Positions 42,775-50,821 of a stretch of 64,000 nt of DNA are shown here, piece by piece (positions within the stretch are counted from its first letter, which is position 1; each line of letters opens with the position of its first letter). This stretch comes from Rhodococcoides trifolii (lineage in GTDB: Bacteria > Actinomycetota > Actinomycetes > Mycobacteriales > Mycobacteriaceae), in assembly GCF_014635345.1 (NCBI RefSeq), contig NZ_BMCU01000005.1, positions 62,001 through 126,000 on the forward strand, given 5' to 3'. The notes beneath the pieces were generated by a model. It was not told the DNA's origin and searched no databases. It saw only the letters and a list, made by a program, of their open reading frames with translations. Both the position numbers and the translations under genes were made by a program.

Positions 42775-43193
42775 AGACTCTGTACACCGCCGAAGCACTC
42801 GCAACCGGAGACGGCCGCAACGGCCACGGACGGACCACCGACGGCAAGGTCGATGTGGACCTCGCATCGCCGAAGGAGATGGGCGGCAGCGGTGAGGGCA
42901 CCAACCCCGAGCAGCTCTTCGCCGTCGGGTACGCCGCCTGCTATCACTCCGCGCTGCGCATCGTCGCCAAGAACGACGGTGTGAACATCGACGACTCGTC
43001 CGTCGGCGCGCAGGTCAGCATCGGCCCGAACGACGCCGGCGGCTTCGAACTCGCTGTCGTTCTCGAGGTCACGCTTCCGAACGTCGAGCACGACAAGGCT
43101 CAGGAGCTCGCGGACAAGGCGCACCAGGTGTGCCCGTACTCCAACGCAACTCGCGGCAACATCGACGTCACGATCACCGTCGCCGACGACTGA
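42771..43193 (+). CDS. ohr: organic hydroperoxide resistance protein Ohr
   Basis: A 140-residue thiol peroxidase of the OsmC/Ohr superfamily. The two catalytic cysteines are in AVGYAACYHSAL (about residue 57) and HQVCPYSNATRGN (about 120). GTNPEQLFAVGYA and the C-terminal NIDVTI are family marks. It reduces organic and fatty-acid hydroperoxides with lipoyl-type thiols. It overlaps ohrR by 4 bases and is induced when OhrR is oxidised. Confidence 0.94.
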   Translation: MKTLYTAEALATGDGRNGHGRTTDGKVDVDLASPKEMGGSGEGTNPEQLFAVGYAACYHSALRIVAKNDGVNIDDSSVGAQVSIGPNDAGGFELAVVLEVTLPNVEHDKAQELADKAHQVCPYSNATRGNIDVTITVADD

Positions 43194-43211
43194 TCGACCG
43201 CCGTTCACCGG

Positions 43212-44108
43212 ATGCCGAAGCCTCCGCTCCCGATTCGCGACGGACTCGGTCCGTCGCGAATCAGGTTGCCGGACCCGCCCGTGACTCATTCCACCGTGCT
43301 CGCCTACCTCACCGAGCGCTTTCCCGCGGACGCCCACCGAATCCGCGAGAAGATCGACGCCGGCGAGGTGGTCGACGCGGCCGGAGTTCCGATCGACGAC
43401 GCGACCCCGGTGACACCTCGGGCCGATATCTATCTGTATCGAGACCCACCGAACGAGCCGGTCGTACCGTTCGCGATCGACATTCTGTATCGGGACCGAT
43501 CCCTTGTCGTGGTGGACAAACCGCATTTTCTCGCCACCACTCCTCGCGGCCGATTCGTGGTTCAGACGGCGTTGGTCCGATTGCGCCGCGAACTGGAGAT
43601 CCCGGAGCTCAGTCCTGCGCACCGACTCGACAGGCTGACGGCGGGTGTCCTTCTGTTCACCGTTCGGCCCGAGGTGCGACGCGCCTATCAGGAGATGTTC
43701 CGCGATCGCACCATGACGAAGACCTACGAGGCCGTCGCCCCCTACCGCCCGCACCTCGCGTTTCCCCGAACGGTGGCCAGCCGAATCATCAAGGACCGCA
43801 GCTCTCTTCAGGCGATGGAGGTGTCCGGTGAGCCGAATGCGGTCACCGACATCGACATCGTTCGGCACGATGGCAACAGGGCGCTGTATCGCCTCCATCC
43901 GCACACGGGCAAGACACACCAACTTCGCGTCCACATGAACTCGCTCGGCCTTCCGATCGAGGGCGACCCGCTGTATCCCGACGTCACCGAAGTGGCGGCC
44001 GACGACTATCGCTCGCCACTTCGACTGCTCGCTCGCAGTATCGAGTTCGTGGATCCGCTCACAGCCGAACGTCGCCGCTTCTCTTCGTCGCGGTCGCTCC
44101 CCTGGTGA
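43212..44108 (+). CDS. RluA-family RNA pseudouridine synthase
   Basis: A 298-residue enzyme. An N-terminal S4-like region (about 20-75) precedes the catalytic core VVVDKPHFLATTPRG, HRLDRLTAGVLLF (catalytic aspartate, about 143), YEAV and HPHTGKTHQLRVHMNSLGLPIEGDPLYP. It isomerises uridine to pseudouridine in rRNA or tRNA; the site is unknown. Its last 50 bases overlap the 3' end of the convergent membrane protein gene. Confidence 0.88.
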   Translation: MPKPPLPIRDGLGPSRIRLPDPPVTHSTVLAYLTERFPADAHRIREKIDAGEVVDAAGVPIDDATPVTPRADIYLYRDPPNEPVVPFAIDILYRDRSLVVVDKPHFLATTPRGRFVVQTALVRLRRELEIPELSPAHRLDRLTAGVLLFTVRPEVRRAYQEMFRDRTMTKTYEAVAPYRPHLAFPRTVASRIIKDRSSLQAMEVSGEPNAVTDIDIVRHDGNRALYRLHPHTGKTHQLRVHMNSLGLPIEGDPLYPDVTEVAADDYRSPLRLLARSIEFVDPLTAERRRFSSSRSLPW

Positions 44109-45153
44109 CCACCGTGATGCGGTGCGAAATGACTGCGAGGCAGAACAACCCGACCACCACGCTGCCCAGCGCGGCGAAACCCTCCTGGGCGAAATCGACG
44201 AGAGCGTTCAGCATCGTGAAGATCAGAGCCGCCGCCCGAAGCCACCGCAGTGGCCACACGCTGTCGGTGCGACGTCGGGCAATCATCGCGGGCGCCGCGA
44301 GAACGAACGTGAGAAGCGCACTCACGAAGAGGATTCCGTCGGCAAGGTTCATGTCGTCCAACTGAAGTGTCAGGTCTCGACGATTCAGGTCGATGCCGCC
44401 GAGCACCAGTGCGACGGTGCCGAGGACAGCTCCGGCGCCGGACACGAGAACCAAGAGCCAACCCACGACCGACACCCAGTGTGGACTGCGAAACAGCCGT
44501 GGCACTCTCGCCGACAGAGCGAGCTGAGCACCTCGGAGTCGACCACGATCGCGCGGGCAACGCAGCAGGACCGCAGCACAACCGTGGACCGCATCTTCGT
44601 CCGCGCCCAACTCGCGCGCTCGGACCAACAACTCCCCTGCCCACTGTCGTCGGCTGTCGGGGAGACCGTGCGCGATTCCCTCGGCGACGATCGTTGCCGC
44701 GTTCGCCAGGCACTCCTGCGCGTTCGGCGGCCGGCGGTCACGCACGAGCCGGCCGATGACCAGGACTGCGACCACGACGATGTACATGATTTCGGCCGCC
44801 GGGCCGTAGAAGTAGTCGTTGGCGGTTGTCACGAATTTGCCCACTTCGTCGAGAAACAGACCGAACCCGACCCCGCCGAGGACGACGGTCCACACACGCA
44901 CGCCGAATCCGACGAACATCCACCCGACGATCAGCGCTGCGACCATCGAGCCGCCGCCGTAGAGCGCGTGCGCGATGTGGAGTGAGCCACCGCCGACCTG
45001 CGGATAATCGGTGATCTCCAAGTACGCGCGAGTCAGCAGAATCGTGGCGATGGTGATGAGCAAGAAGGTTTCCACCGACGGTGTTCCGTATGCGTTGCGA
45101 AGCACTCGGGAGCCGGACGTACGCACCGGCCGATCGGCGCTGGTTGTGGCCAT
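44059..45153 (-). CDS. membrane protein of unknown family
   Basis: A 364-residue protein starting at ATG 45153. Four hydrophobic segments lie in the first 140 residues (around VETFLLITIATILLTRAYL, HALYGGGSMVAALIVGWMF, VWTVVLGGVGFGLFLDEVGKF and IMYIVVVAVLVIG). A soluble helical region follows (about 145-220), then three more hydrophobic segments (about 225-345). I do not recognise it. The charge pattern suggests a sensor or transporter accessory. Its 3' end overlaps RluA by 50 bases. Confidence 0.75.
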   Translation of the reverse strand: MATTSADRPVRTSGSRVLRNAYGTPSVETFLLITIATILLTRAYLEITDYPQVGGGSLHIAHALYGGGSMVAALIVGWMFVGFGVRVWTVVLGGVGFGLFLDEVGKFVTTANDYFYGPAAEIMYIVVVAVLVIGRLVRDRRPPNAQECLANAATIVAEGIAHGLPDSRRQWAGELLVRARELGADEDAVHGCAAVLLRCPRDRGRLRGAQLALSARVPRLFRSPHWVSVVGWLLVLVSGAGAVLGTVALVLGGIDLNRRDLTLQLDDMNLADGILFVSALLTFVLAAPAMIARRRTDSVWPLRWLRAAALIFTMLNALVDFAQEGFAALGSVVVGLFCLAVISHRITVVTRGATATKRSGDVRL

Positions 45154-45220
45154 CGACAATTATGGGCACCTCGACTCGTCCGTGACCGGCGTTCTCCGTT
45201 TCGAGGTTCTCCCCATCTCT

Positions 45221-45226
45221 TACGAT
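45221..45226 (+). promoter_or_regulatory. -10 box of the DUF732-like lipoprotein gene (leaderless)
   Basis: TACGAT, the same hexamer and spacing as for alkB, ends 7 bases before ATG 45233. Confidence 0.45.
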
Positions 45227-45232
45227 GCACGG

Positions 45233-45694
45233 ATGAAACTCGCCACTGCCGTCATCTCCGCGTCCGCCGCTGCCGTTCTGCTCCTGACGGGGTGCAGTTC
45301 GGACGATCAGCAGAGCGCCTCCGACACCGCGAACAACCTGCTCACCTCCGCCAACAACGCTGCGGAGGGAGCGGTCAGTTCGGTGCAGTCCGCGGCGCCG
45401 GGTGTCAGGTCGAGTGCGGGATCGCTTGCCGAGAACGCGGGCGGACTGTTCGACGATGCCAAGGGCGCCACCTTCGTTGCCGCCTACAAGGCCCAGTTCT
45501 CCTCGCTCGCGGAGGGCAAGAGTGACGACGAGATCAAGGCACTGCTCACCAGCACATGCCAGCAGATCTCCGACGGCGCCGACGAGGGCGCAGTGGTGAC
45601 GAGTATCGAGCAGAACGCGACCAACAACGGCACCGCTCCGAGCGCCGACGACGCGAAGAAGATCTACGACCAGGCCAAGATCGCCTGCCCCTGA
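45233..45694 (+). CDS. DUF732-like lipoprotein
   Basis: A 153-residue secreted protein. The signal peptide ends in the lipobox LLLTGC (Cys at about 21), so it should be lipid-anchored. A Ser/Ala/Asn-rich linker follows. The C-terminal domain (FVAAYKAQFSSLAEGKSDDEIKALL, TCQQISDGADEGAV, KIACP) has two cysteines and the helical spacing of mycobacterial DUF732 proteins. Function unknown. Confidence 0.75.
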   Translation: MKLATAVISASAAAVLLLTGCSSDDQQSASDTANNLLTSANNAAEGAVSSVQSAAPGVRSSAGSLAENAGGLFDDAKGATFVAAYKAQFSSLAEGKSDDEIKALLTSTCQQISDGADEGAVVTSIEQNATNNGTAPSADDAKKIYDQAKIACP

Positions 45695-45816
45695 GCTGGT
45701 CGCGACCCCCGATCCGTAAGTTCCTGTAACGAACCGGCTGCCCGTGCCGACATGCGGGTGACCCGCCACACGGCGGGACGGGGATCACAGGGCACCACGC
45801 GTTCGAGGTAGGTCAC

Positions 45817-47529
45817 ATGTCGTTCACACGTCCGTCGCGGCGAATTGCCGCCAGCATTGCAGCGTTCGCTTCGCTCGGTGTCGTCGCAGCCGGCGCAGTT
45901 GCGCTGACGGGTGGAGGCGCGGCCACGACCGACGCACCTGCCGTCGAACTGGTCTCCACGTCCACGTGCTACGACATGGTCAGCATCGGAATCGGCGGAC
46001 GCAACGGTGCTCCCGGCGCCGGGGTCAAGCTGCTCACCGACGCCAACGGCAATCAACTCCCGGCCGCGCTTTCGGACGATTTCGAGTCGGACTGGGTCGA
46101 CGAGGTCGTGAGTCCGGCCAACAGCGCGGTGAACCCCGAGTCCTACGCCGCGATCTACCTCCAGTACCCGGCGAACATGTCGTCGTACGACGCCGCCGTG
46201 GACACCGGGGTCTCCAACGCCAAGTCCGTCATGTCGGCCATCTCGGCGTCCTGCCCCGGCACCCGCTTCGCCATCGTCGGTTACAGCGAGGGGGCAGACG
46301 TCGCTCGTCGTACGGCGATGGAGGTCGGCAACCAGATTCCGACGGACGGCAAGTACGCCATCGTGAACCCGTCCAAGGTGGTCGGTGTCGTCATCCTGGC
46401 CGACGCCGGACGCACCAGTGGTGAAGGCCCGTTCCCGGGCGCCGCGAACCCGTACAGCCGACCCGACAACTTCGACACGAACTACCAGAACGGTCAGACC
46501 ACGGCTACCGGCGCCGGCGCACTCCCGGGCACGTCCGGCAGTTTCGGCGCACTGGACGGCAAGGTCGCGTCCTTCTGCTCGAACGGCGACCTCACCTGCT
46601 CGCTACCCGAGAGCACCAGCATCGTTCACCTGCTCGCCAATGTCGGTCGCCAGGTCAATGTCGACGCCTTCGAACGTGAGGGACTGACTCCGGCCACCGC
46701 CGCGGACGTCGCCACCGTGATCGGTCGCGTCGCGTTCTTCGCTCTGAACGACATTGCGTCGCAGCCCAACTGGTTGGCAAGCGACGAGACGTTCCTCGAC
46801 GTTCTGATCAAGGTGTCCGAGCCCGGTTACGACCCGAGCAAGGCCGCGACGACACCGGTGTCGAAGTCCGACACGACGGCACCGATCGACAGCGACAAGG
46901 CCTCGAATCTGGCCTACCTCCCGTCGAAGTTGTTCAAGGAAGTCGTCGGCCTGATCACCGACAACCAGAACACCGTGCCGGTCCTGATGAACGACCCGTA
47001 CGGCCTCACTCTCGGCCCCGGCGTCGGACATCACTTCGACTACTGGCGAGATGCAGACCTGGCCAACGGCAAGCCGCTGACGTCGGCGCAGTACGCCGCT
47101 GCCTGGCTCACGCAACTGGCGAAGGACGCTCAGGCCAAGAAGCCGATCGCCGATCCCGTGGTCAAGCAAGCCGCACTCCGCACGGTCCAGGCCGACCCGG
47201 TTGCAGCAGTCGCCGCAGTCCAGGCCGTGATGTCCACCGACGAGACGGCGACGACCACTGCCGACGCCACCACGACGTCCTCCACGTCGACCACCCCGTT
47301 GCCCGACACCACGTCGACGGCCCCCGCGCCCACGACACCGTCCGACACGACCACGTCCGATGCCGTTCCGACACAGAGCGAATCGGTGCAGACGACGGAT
47401 GCGACGATCCCATCGGTGACCGACGAGACCGTCGCGCCGTCCACCACGGCGACGTGCGAGGCCGAAGCCGGTGTCGAGGTCGCGCCGACGGCCACGTGCC
47501 CCGCGCCGACGAGCGTGCCGGCCTCCTAG
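45817..47529 (+). CDS. secreted cutinase-like serine hydrolase with Ser/Thr-rich tail
   Basis: A 570-residue exported protein. The signal peptide (about 1-38) is followed by a cutinase-type alpha/beta hydrolase with the nucleophile motif GYSEGADVARR (about residue 153) and STCYDMVSIGIGGRNG near the start. Cysteines occur in positions consistent with disulfides. The last about 100 residues are Thr/Ser/Pro/Asp-rich repeats (ETATTTADATTTSSTSTTPL and similar) with a final CEAEAGVEV...CPAP pair. It probably cleaves esters of cutin, lipids or mycolates outside the cell. Confidence 0.87.
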   Translation: MSFTRPSRRIAASIAAFASLGVVAAGAVALTGGGAATTDAPAVELVSTSTCYDMVSIGIGGRNGAPGAGVKLLTDANGNQLPAALSDDFESDWVDEVVSPANSAVNPESYAAIYLQYPANMSSYDAAVDTGVSNAKSVMSAISASCPGTRFAIVGYSEGADVARRTAMEVGNQIPTDGKYAIVNPSKVVGVVILADAGRTSGEGPFPGAANPYSRPDNFDTNYQNGQTTATGAGALPGTSGSFGALDGKVASFCSNGDLTCSLPESTSIVHLLANVGRQVNVDAFEREGLTPATAADVATVIGRVAFFALNDIASQPNWLASDETFLDVLIKVSEPGYDPSKAATTPVSKSDTTAPIDSDKASNLAYLPSKLFKEVVGLITDNQNTVPVLMNDPYGLTLGPGVGHHFDYWRDADLANGKPLTSAQYAAAWLTQLAKDAQAKKPIADPVVKQAALRTVQADPVAAVAAVQAVMSTDETATTTADATTTSSTSTTPLPDTTSTAPAPTTPSDTTTSDAVPTQSESVQTTDATIPSVTDETVAPSTTATCEAEAGVEVAPTATCPAPTSVPAS

Positions 47530-48347
47530 AGCGAGGACATCAGCACCGCTGCTGCATCTTTCGGGTGGGTGTAGGGCCACCAGTGGCCCGCATCCACCTC
47601 GATGACACGAAGGGTCGGGATCCAATCGCTCAGGCCCTCCGTCAAATTCGGCGACAGCATGCGATCGCGGGTCGGAGCCACGACCGTGGCCGACACACCA
47701 CACCTCGGCTCCGGCCCGGATATCAGCCGGCGCAGCAGGTTTCGCCGATACAGAGCGATGCCGCGCTGTTGATCCGCCTCGGTCGGAGTCGGTTCGTCTT
47801 CGGATCCGAACGCGGCCAGCAGCGTCGGTACGTGTCGGCTCAGGAGGGGAACGTGAAAAGCGAAGACGTACCACGATCTGCTCAGCTGCGCCGCGACGGA
47901 CCACCACCGCGTCGGACGAACCATTCGCGCTCGTGACACCTGCCGGAGGTGGTCCAGGCTCGGACCCGACACCGAGGTGTACGACGCGAATGTCGTTGTC
48001 GCCCGCGGCGACGACATGGCCTCCCACATCTGCAACGACCCCCAGTCGTGCGCGAAGACGTGGACCTTGCCCGTGAGACCGCGGATCGACTCCACCACCG
48101 CGTATGCGTCCTCGGCGAGACGTTCGATGGAGTTGTCGCGCCGGTCGTCGGCGACGCTGGCGCCACTCCCCCGCGTGTCGTAGGCGACTATCCGAACCGA
48201 GTCACCGAGTTCGGCGATCAACGGGTCGAACATGTGATGATCGTCGGGATACCCGTGCACCAGAAGCACTGTCGACGCGGCGTTCGGGTTTCCGTACTCG
48301 AAGGCAGCGATGTCGGCGCCGGGCACACGGACTGTCCAGGTGCTCAT
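47526..48347 (-). CDS. alpha/beta hydrolase (epoxide hydrolase/dehalogenase-like)
   Basis: A 273-residue protein with the oxyanion HGYPDDHHMF (about 31-40). The nucleophile aspartate is in VFAHDWGSLQMW (about 101), rather than the serine of lipases, placing it with the epoxide hydrolase and haloalkane dehalogenase clan. The catalytic histidine is in VDAGHWWPYTHP. ATG 48347 overlaps the TetR stop by 4 bases (ATGA), so it is the third gene of the amidohydrolase-TetR-hydrolase operon. The 3' end overlaps the convergent cutinase gene by 4 bases. Confidence 0.87.
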   Translation of the reverse strand: MSTWTVRVPGADIAAFEYGNPNAASTVLLVHGYPDDHHMFDPLIAELGDSVRIVAYDTRGSGASVADDRRDNSIERLAEDAYAVVESIRGLTGKVHVFAHDWGSLQMWEAMSSPRATTTFASYTSVSGPSLDHLRQVSRARMVRPTRWWSVAAQLSRSWYVFAFHVPLLSRHVPTLLAAFGSEDEPTPTEADQQRGIALYRRNLLRRLISGPEPRCGVSATVVAPTRDRMLSPNLTEGLSDWIPTLRVIEVDAGHWWPYTHPKDAAAVLMSSL

Positions 48348-48949
48348 CCAGCCTCGGTCAGTGAGAGCACGGTCCCACCGCGCAGCAGATGGGCGATCAT
48401 CTTCAGCCGGGCGGCTTCCTGCTCGGGCTGCGGGTGCACCACGGCGGCAAGTGCCTCACCGTCGAGAAGGTGAACCACGGTGAAGATGACCGTTTCCAGG
48501 TGCTCGGCGTCGATCATCCCCGCAATCGGCAGCGTCCGAGCGAGCTGAGAGATCTCCTCGTGGTACCGAATGGTGAACGGACGCAGCCGCTCCCGAAGCT
48601 CGCCATCGGAACGGGCTGCGGTGAGCAGTTCGTACCAGGCGCCGTTGATCGGGGCCCGACAGGCCGCCCTCAGCAACGTCAGGCAATGCTCGACCGATGC
48701 GTTGCCGAATGCCGACAGACCCTCGCGAAACTCGACGAACTGCCGGCGCCGAACCTCGTCGGCCGCAGCGACGACGATATCGAGTCGGGTGTCGAAATGC
48801 CGGAACAGCGCGCCGGACGAGACGCCGGCACGGGTCACGATCTCACTCACTGTCGTTCCGGCGTAGCCCTTCTCGCACAGCGACGAAATGGCCGCGTCCA
48901 GTAGCTTCCCGATGGTCTCGGTGCGCCGCTCCTGCTGGCTCGGGCTCAC
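48344..48949 (-). CDS. TetR family transcriptional regulator
   Basis: A 201-residue regulator. The helix-turn-helix is at about 10-55 (IGKLLDAAISSLCEKGYAGTTVSEIVTRAGVSSGALFRHFDTRLDIVV), with a helical ligand domain after. GTG 48949 overlaps the stop of the amidohydrolase gene by 4 bases (GTGA), and its own stop overlaps the hydrolase start. It is therefore cotranscribed with the enzymes it probably regulates. A GAGAGCGGTTGCTC element upstream of the operon (50761-50774) is a candidate operator. Confidence 0.87.
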   Translation of the reverse strand: MSPSQQERRTETIGKLLDAAISSLCEKGYAGTTVSEIVTRAGVSSGALFRHFDTRLDIVVAAADEVRRRQFVEFREGLSAFGNASVEHCLTLLRAACRAPINGAWYELLTAARSDGELRERLRPFTIRYHEEISQLARTLPIAGMIDAEHLETVIFTVVHLLDGEALAAVVHPQPEQEAARLKMIAHLLRGGTVLSLTEAG

Positions 48950-50724
48950 ACACGCTCCGTCACGAGCGGCGCGGTCACCACACCGGCGCGCAGGAAGCTG
49001 CCCGCTCGCTCCGACACCCCGAACCACGGCGCGAACTCGCCGCGGGAGAACACGACCCGACCGGACACGAGCGTGGCGGTGACGGCGCGGTCGTTGCGGT
49101 TGACCATTCGGCTCAGTCCGCCGAACTCCGGCATCGTCTGCTCGCGGTAGGCGATGACGTCGTCGTCGAGGCCTGCAGGGTCCACCACCACGATGTCGGC
49201 TCGGTCCCCCAACCGGAGATGGCCGGCGTCGACGCCGTAGAAGTCGGCCAGCTCGGCACTCAGTTTGTGCACCGCCTTCTCGACGGACATGAACGGGCGA
49301 CTGTCTCCGCGCGCCTCGTTCACCCGGTGCAGCAACCGAATTCCGAAGTTGTAGAACGCCATGTTGCGCAGGTGCGCGCCGGCGTCGGAGAAACCGACCG
49401 TCACACCGGGCTGATTGATCAACTTGTCCATCTGCTTCTTGCGATGGTTGGCGATGGTGGTGTGCCACCGCAGCTTTCGTCCGTGTTCGACGACCAGGTC
49501 CAGAAAAGCGTCCACGACGTGCACCCCGCGCTCGGCAGCGACCTCCGCGATGTTCTTGCCGATCACCGACGCATCGGGGCACTCGGTGATCTGCGCATCG
49601 GCGAAATCGCGATGCCACACGCGCGAGGAGAATTTCTTCTCGAAGTCCGCGCGGAACCACCTGCGGTAAGCCTCGTCGGCGAGCAACTCGTTGCGGCCCA
49701 ACTCTTCTCGTAGGTGCAACGCGGCACGTCCGGACCCGAACTCCTCGAACACGACGAGGTCGATACCGTCGGAGTACACGTCGAACGTCGTGGGTAGATG
49801 TTGCCAGCGGAACTGGCCCTTGCCGGGACCGTTGACCGCACGGGCGAGTGGCCCGAAGATGCGGTGAATCCACGGAGACGCCTTGGCATCCGCCGCGGCG
49901 AGGAGCGACGTCTTCAGCGGCGTGCGACCCAAGCCAGTGGCCGAGGCAAGAAAGAACACCATGTCGTACTTGGTGTTCAGGTTCGGAATGCTCTGCAGTA
50001 GTCGTCCGCGCTTGCGCAGAATCTTGTGCAGGCCGCGGAACTCGCTCCACCGCGCGTAGGACGAGGGCAGCGAGCGTGACCGGTACCGGTCACCGTCGAG
50101 TTTGTCCCACGGGTTCGTCATCGTCGACATGCCGAGCAACCCGGCGTCGAGCGCCGTCTCCAGCGCATCCGACATCGCTGCCCACTCCTGGCGCGTCGGC
50201 TTCTGGGTGCGATCAGTCGAGCGGTCGAGACCCATGACGTGAGCGCGGAGGTCGGAGTGCCCTACCAGCGCAGCGATGTTGGGACCCAACGGAAGTCGTT
50301 CCAGCGCCTCGATGTACTCCTCGGGCGTCGTCCACGTCTTGTGCGTGTCGACCGCTTTGAGCACATGGTCACGCGGCAGAGCTTCGACACGACTGAAGAG
50401 ATCGGCGATGTCGACCGGAGTGGAGTAGAGCGTCGAGAGCGAGCAGTTGCCGAGCAGCACGGTGGTGACACCGTGCCGTACCGATTCTTCGAGGCCGGGG
50501 CCCACGAGCACTTCTGCGTCGTAGTGGGTGTGCACGTCGACGAAGCCGGGCATCACCCATTTTCCGCGCGCGTCGACGACTTCGGTCGCCGCGCCGATCT
50601 CGAGCGGCGACGACGACACCGCCCGGACCACACCGCCGACGATGCCGACGTCGGCGCGGACTCCGGGACCGCCGCTCCCGTCGTAGACGGTTCCGCCGGT
50701 GATTACCACGTCGAATTCGATCAT
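48946..50724 (-). CDS. N-acyl-D-amino-acid deacylase-like amidohydrolase
   Basis: A 592-residue enzyme of the metal-dependent hydrolase superfamily. The N-terminal FDVVITGGTVYDGSGGPG and the metal-binding GFVDVHTHYDAE (about 59-70) are typical of the D-aminoacylase group; VGHSDLR, the HTTIANHRK region, VTVGFSDAGAHLRN and the C-terminal LRLGDRADIVVVDP complete the active site. The substrate is unknown; related enzymes release D-amino acids or act on amide xenobiotics. GGAGG precedes ATG 50724. The first of three coupled genes. Confidence 0.9.
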   Translation of the reverse strand: MIEFDVVITGGTVYDGSGGPGVRADVGIVGGVVRAVSSSPLEIGAATEVVDARGKWVMPGFVDVHTHYDAEVLVGPGLEESVRHGVTTVLLGNCSLSTLYSTPVDIADLFSRVEALPRDHVLKAVDTHKTWTTPEEYIEALERLPLGPNIAALVGHSDLRAHVMGLDRSTDRTQKPTRQEWAAMSDALETALDAGLLGMSTMTNPWDKLDGDRYRSRSLPSSYARWSEFRGLHKILRKRGRLLQSIPNLNTKYDMVFFLASATGLGRTPLKTSLLAAADAKASPWIHRIFGPLARAVNGPGKGQFRWQHLPTTFDVYSDGIDLVVFEEFGSGRAALHLREELGRNELLADEAYRRWFRADFEKKFSSRVWHRDFADAQITECPDASVIGKNIAEVAAERGVHVVDAFLDLVVEHGRKLRWHTTIANHRKKQMDKLINQPGVTVGFSDAGAHLRNMAFYNFGIRLLHRVNEARGDSRPFMSVEKAVHKLSAELADFYGVDAGHLRLGDRADIVVVDPAGLDDDVIAYREQTMPEFGGLSRMVNRNDRAVTATLVSGRVVFSRGEFAPWFGVSERAGSFLRAGVVTAPLVTERV

Positions 50725-50760
50725 GTGACCTCCATCACTCGATGAAGGAACCGTAACTTA

Positions 50761-50774
50761 GAGAGCGGTTGCTC
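50761..50774. promoter_or_regulatory. TetR operator candidate upstream of the amidohydrolase operon
   Basis: GAGAGCGGTTGCTC lies between the divergent amidohydrolase and M4 protease genes. It resembles the operator GAGAGCGGTGCTCTC at 1962-1976 but has one extra spacer base and a shorter right arm. Confidence 0.35.
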
Positions 50775-50821
50775 GCAATAGTCGTCTGCGATTGTCGGCG
50801 GCCCCGTCTACCGTTGATCGC

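Noticed and set aside
45695..45816. Possible small gene between the DUF732-like lipoprotein and the cutinase
   Set aside because: The 122 bases have no open frame with a ribosome site that is not part of the cutinase leader; only promoter-like sequence is seen.
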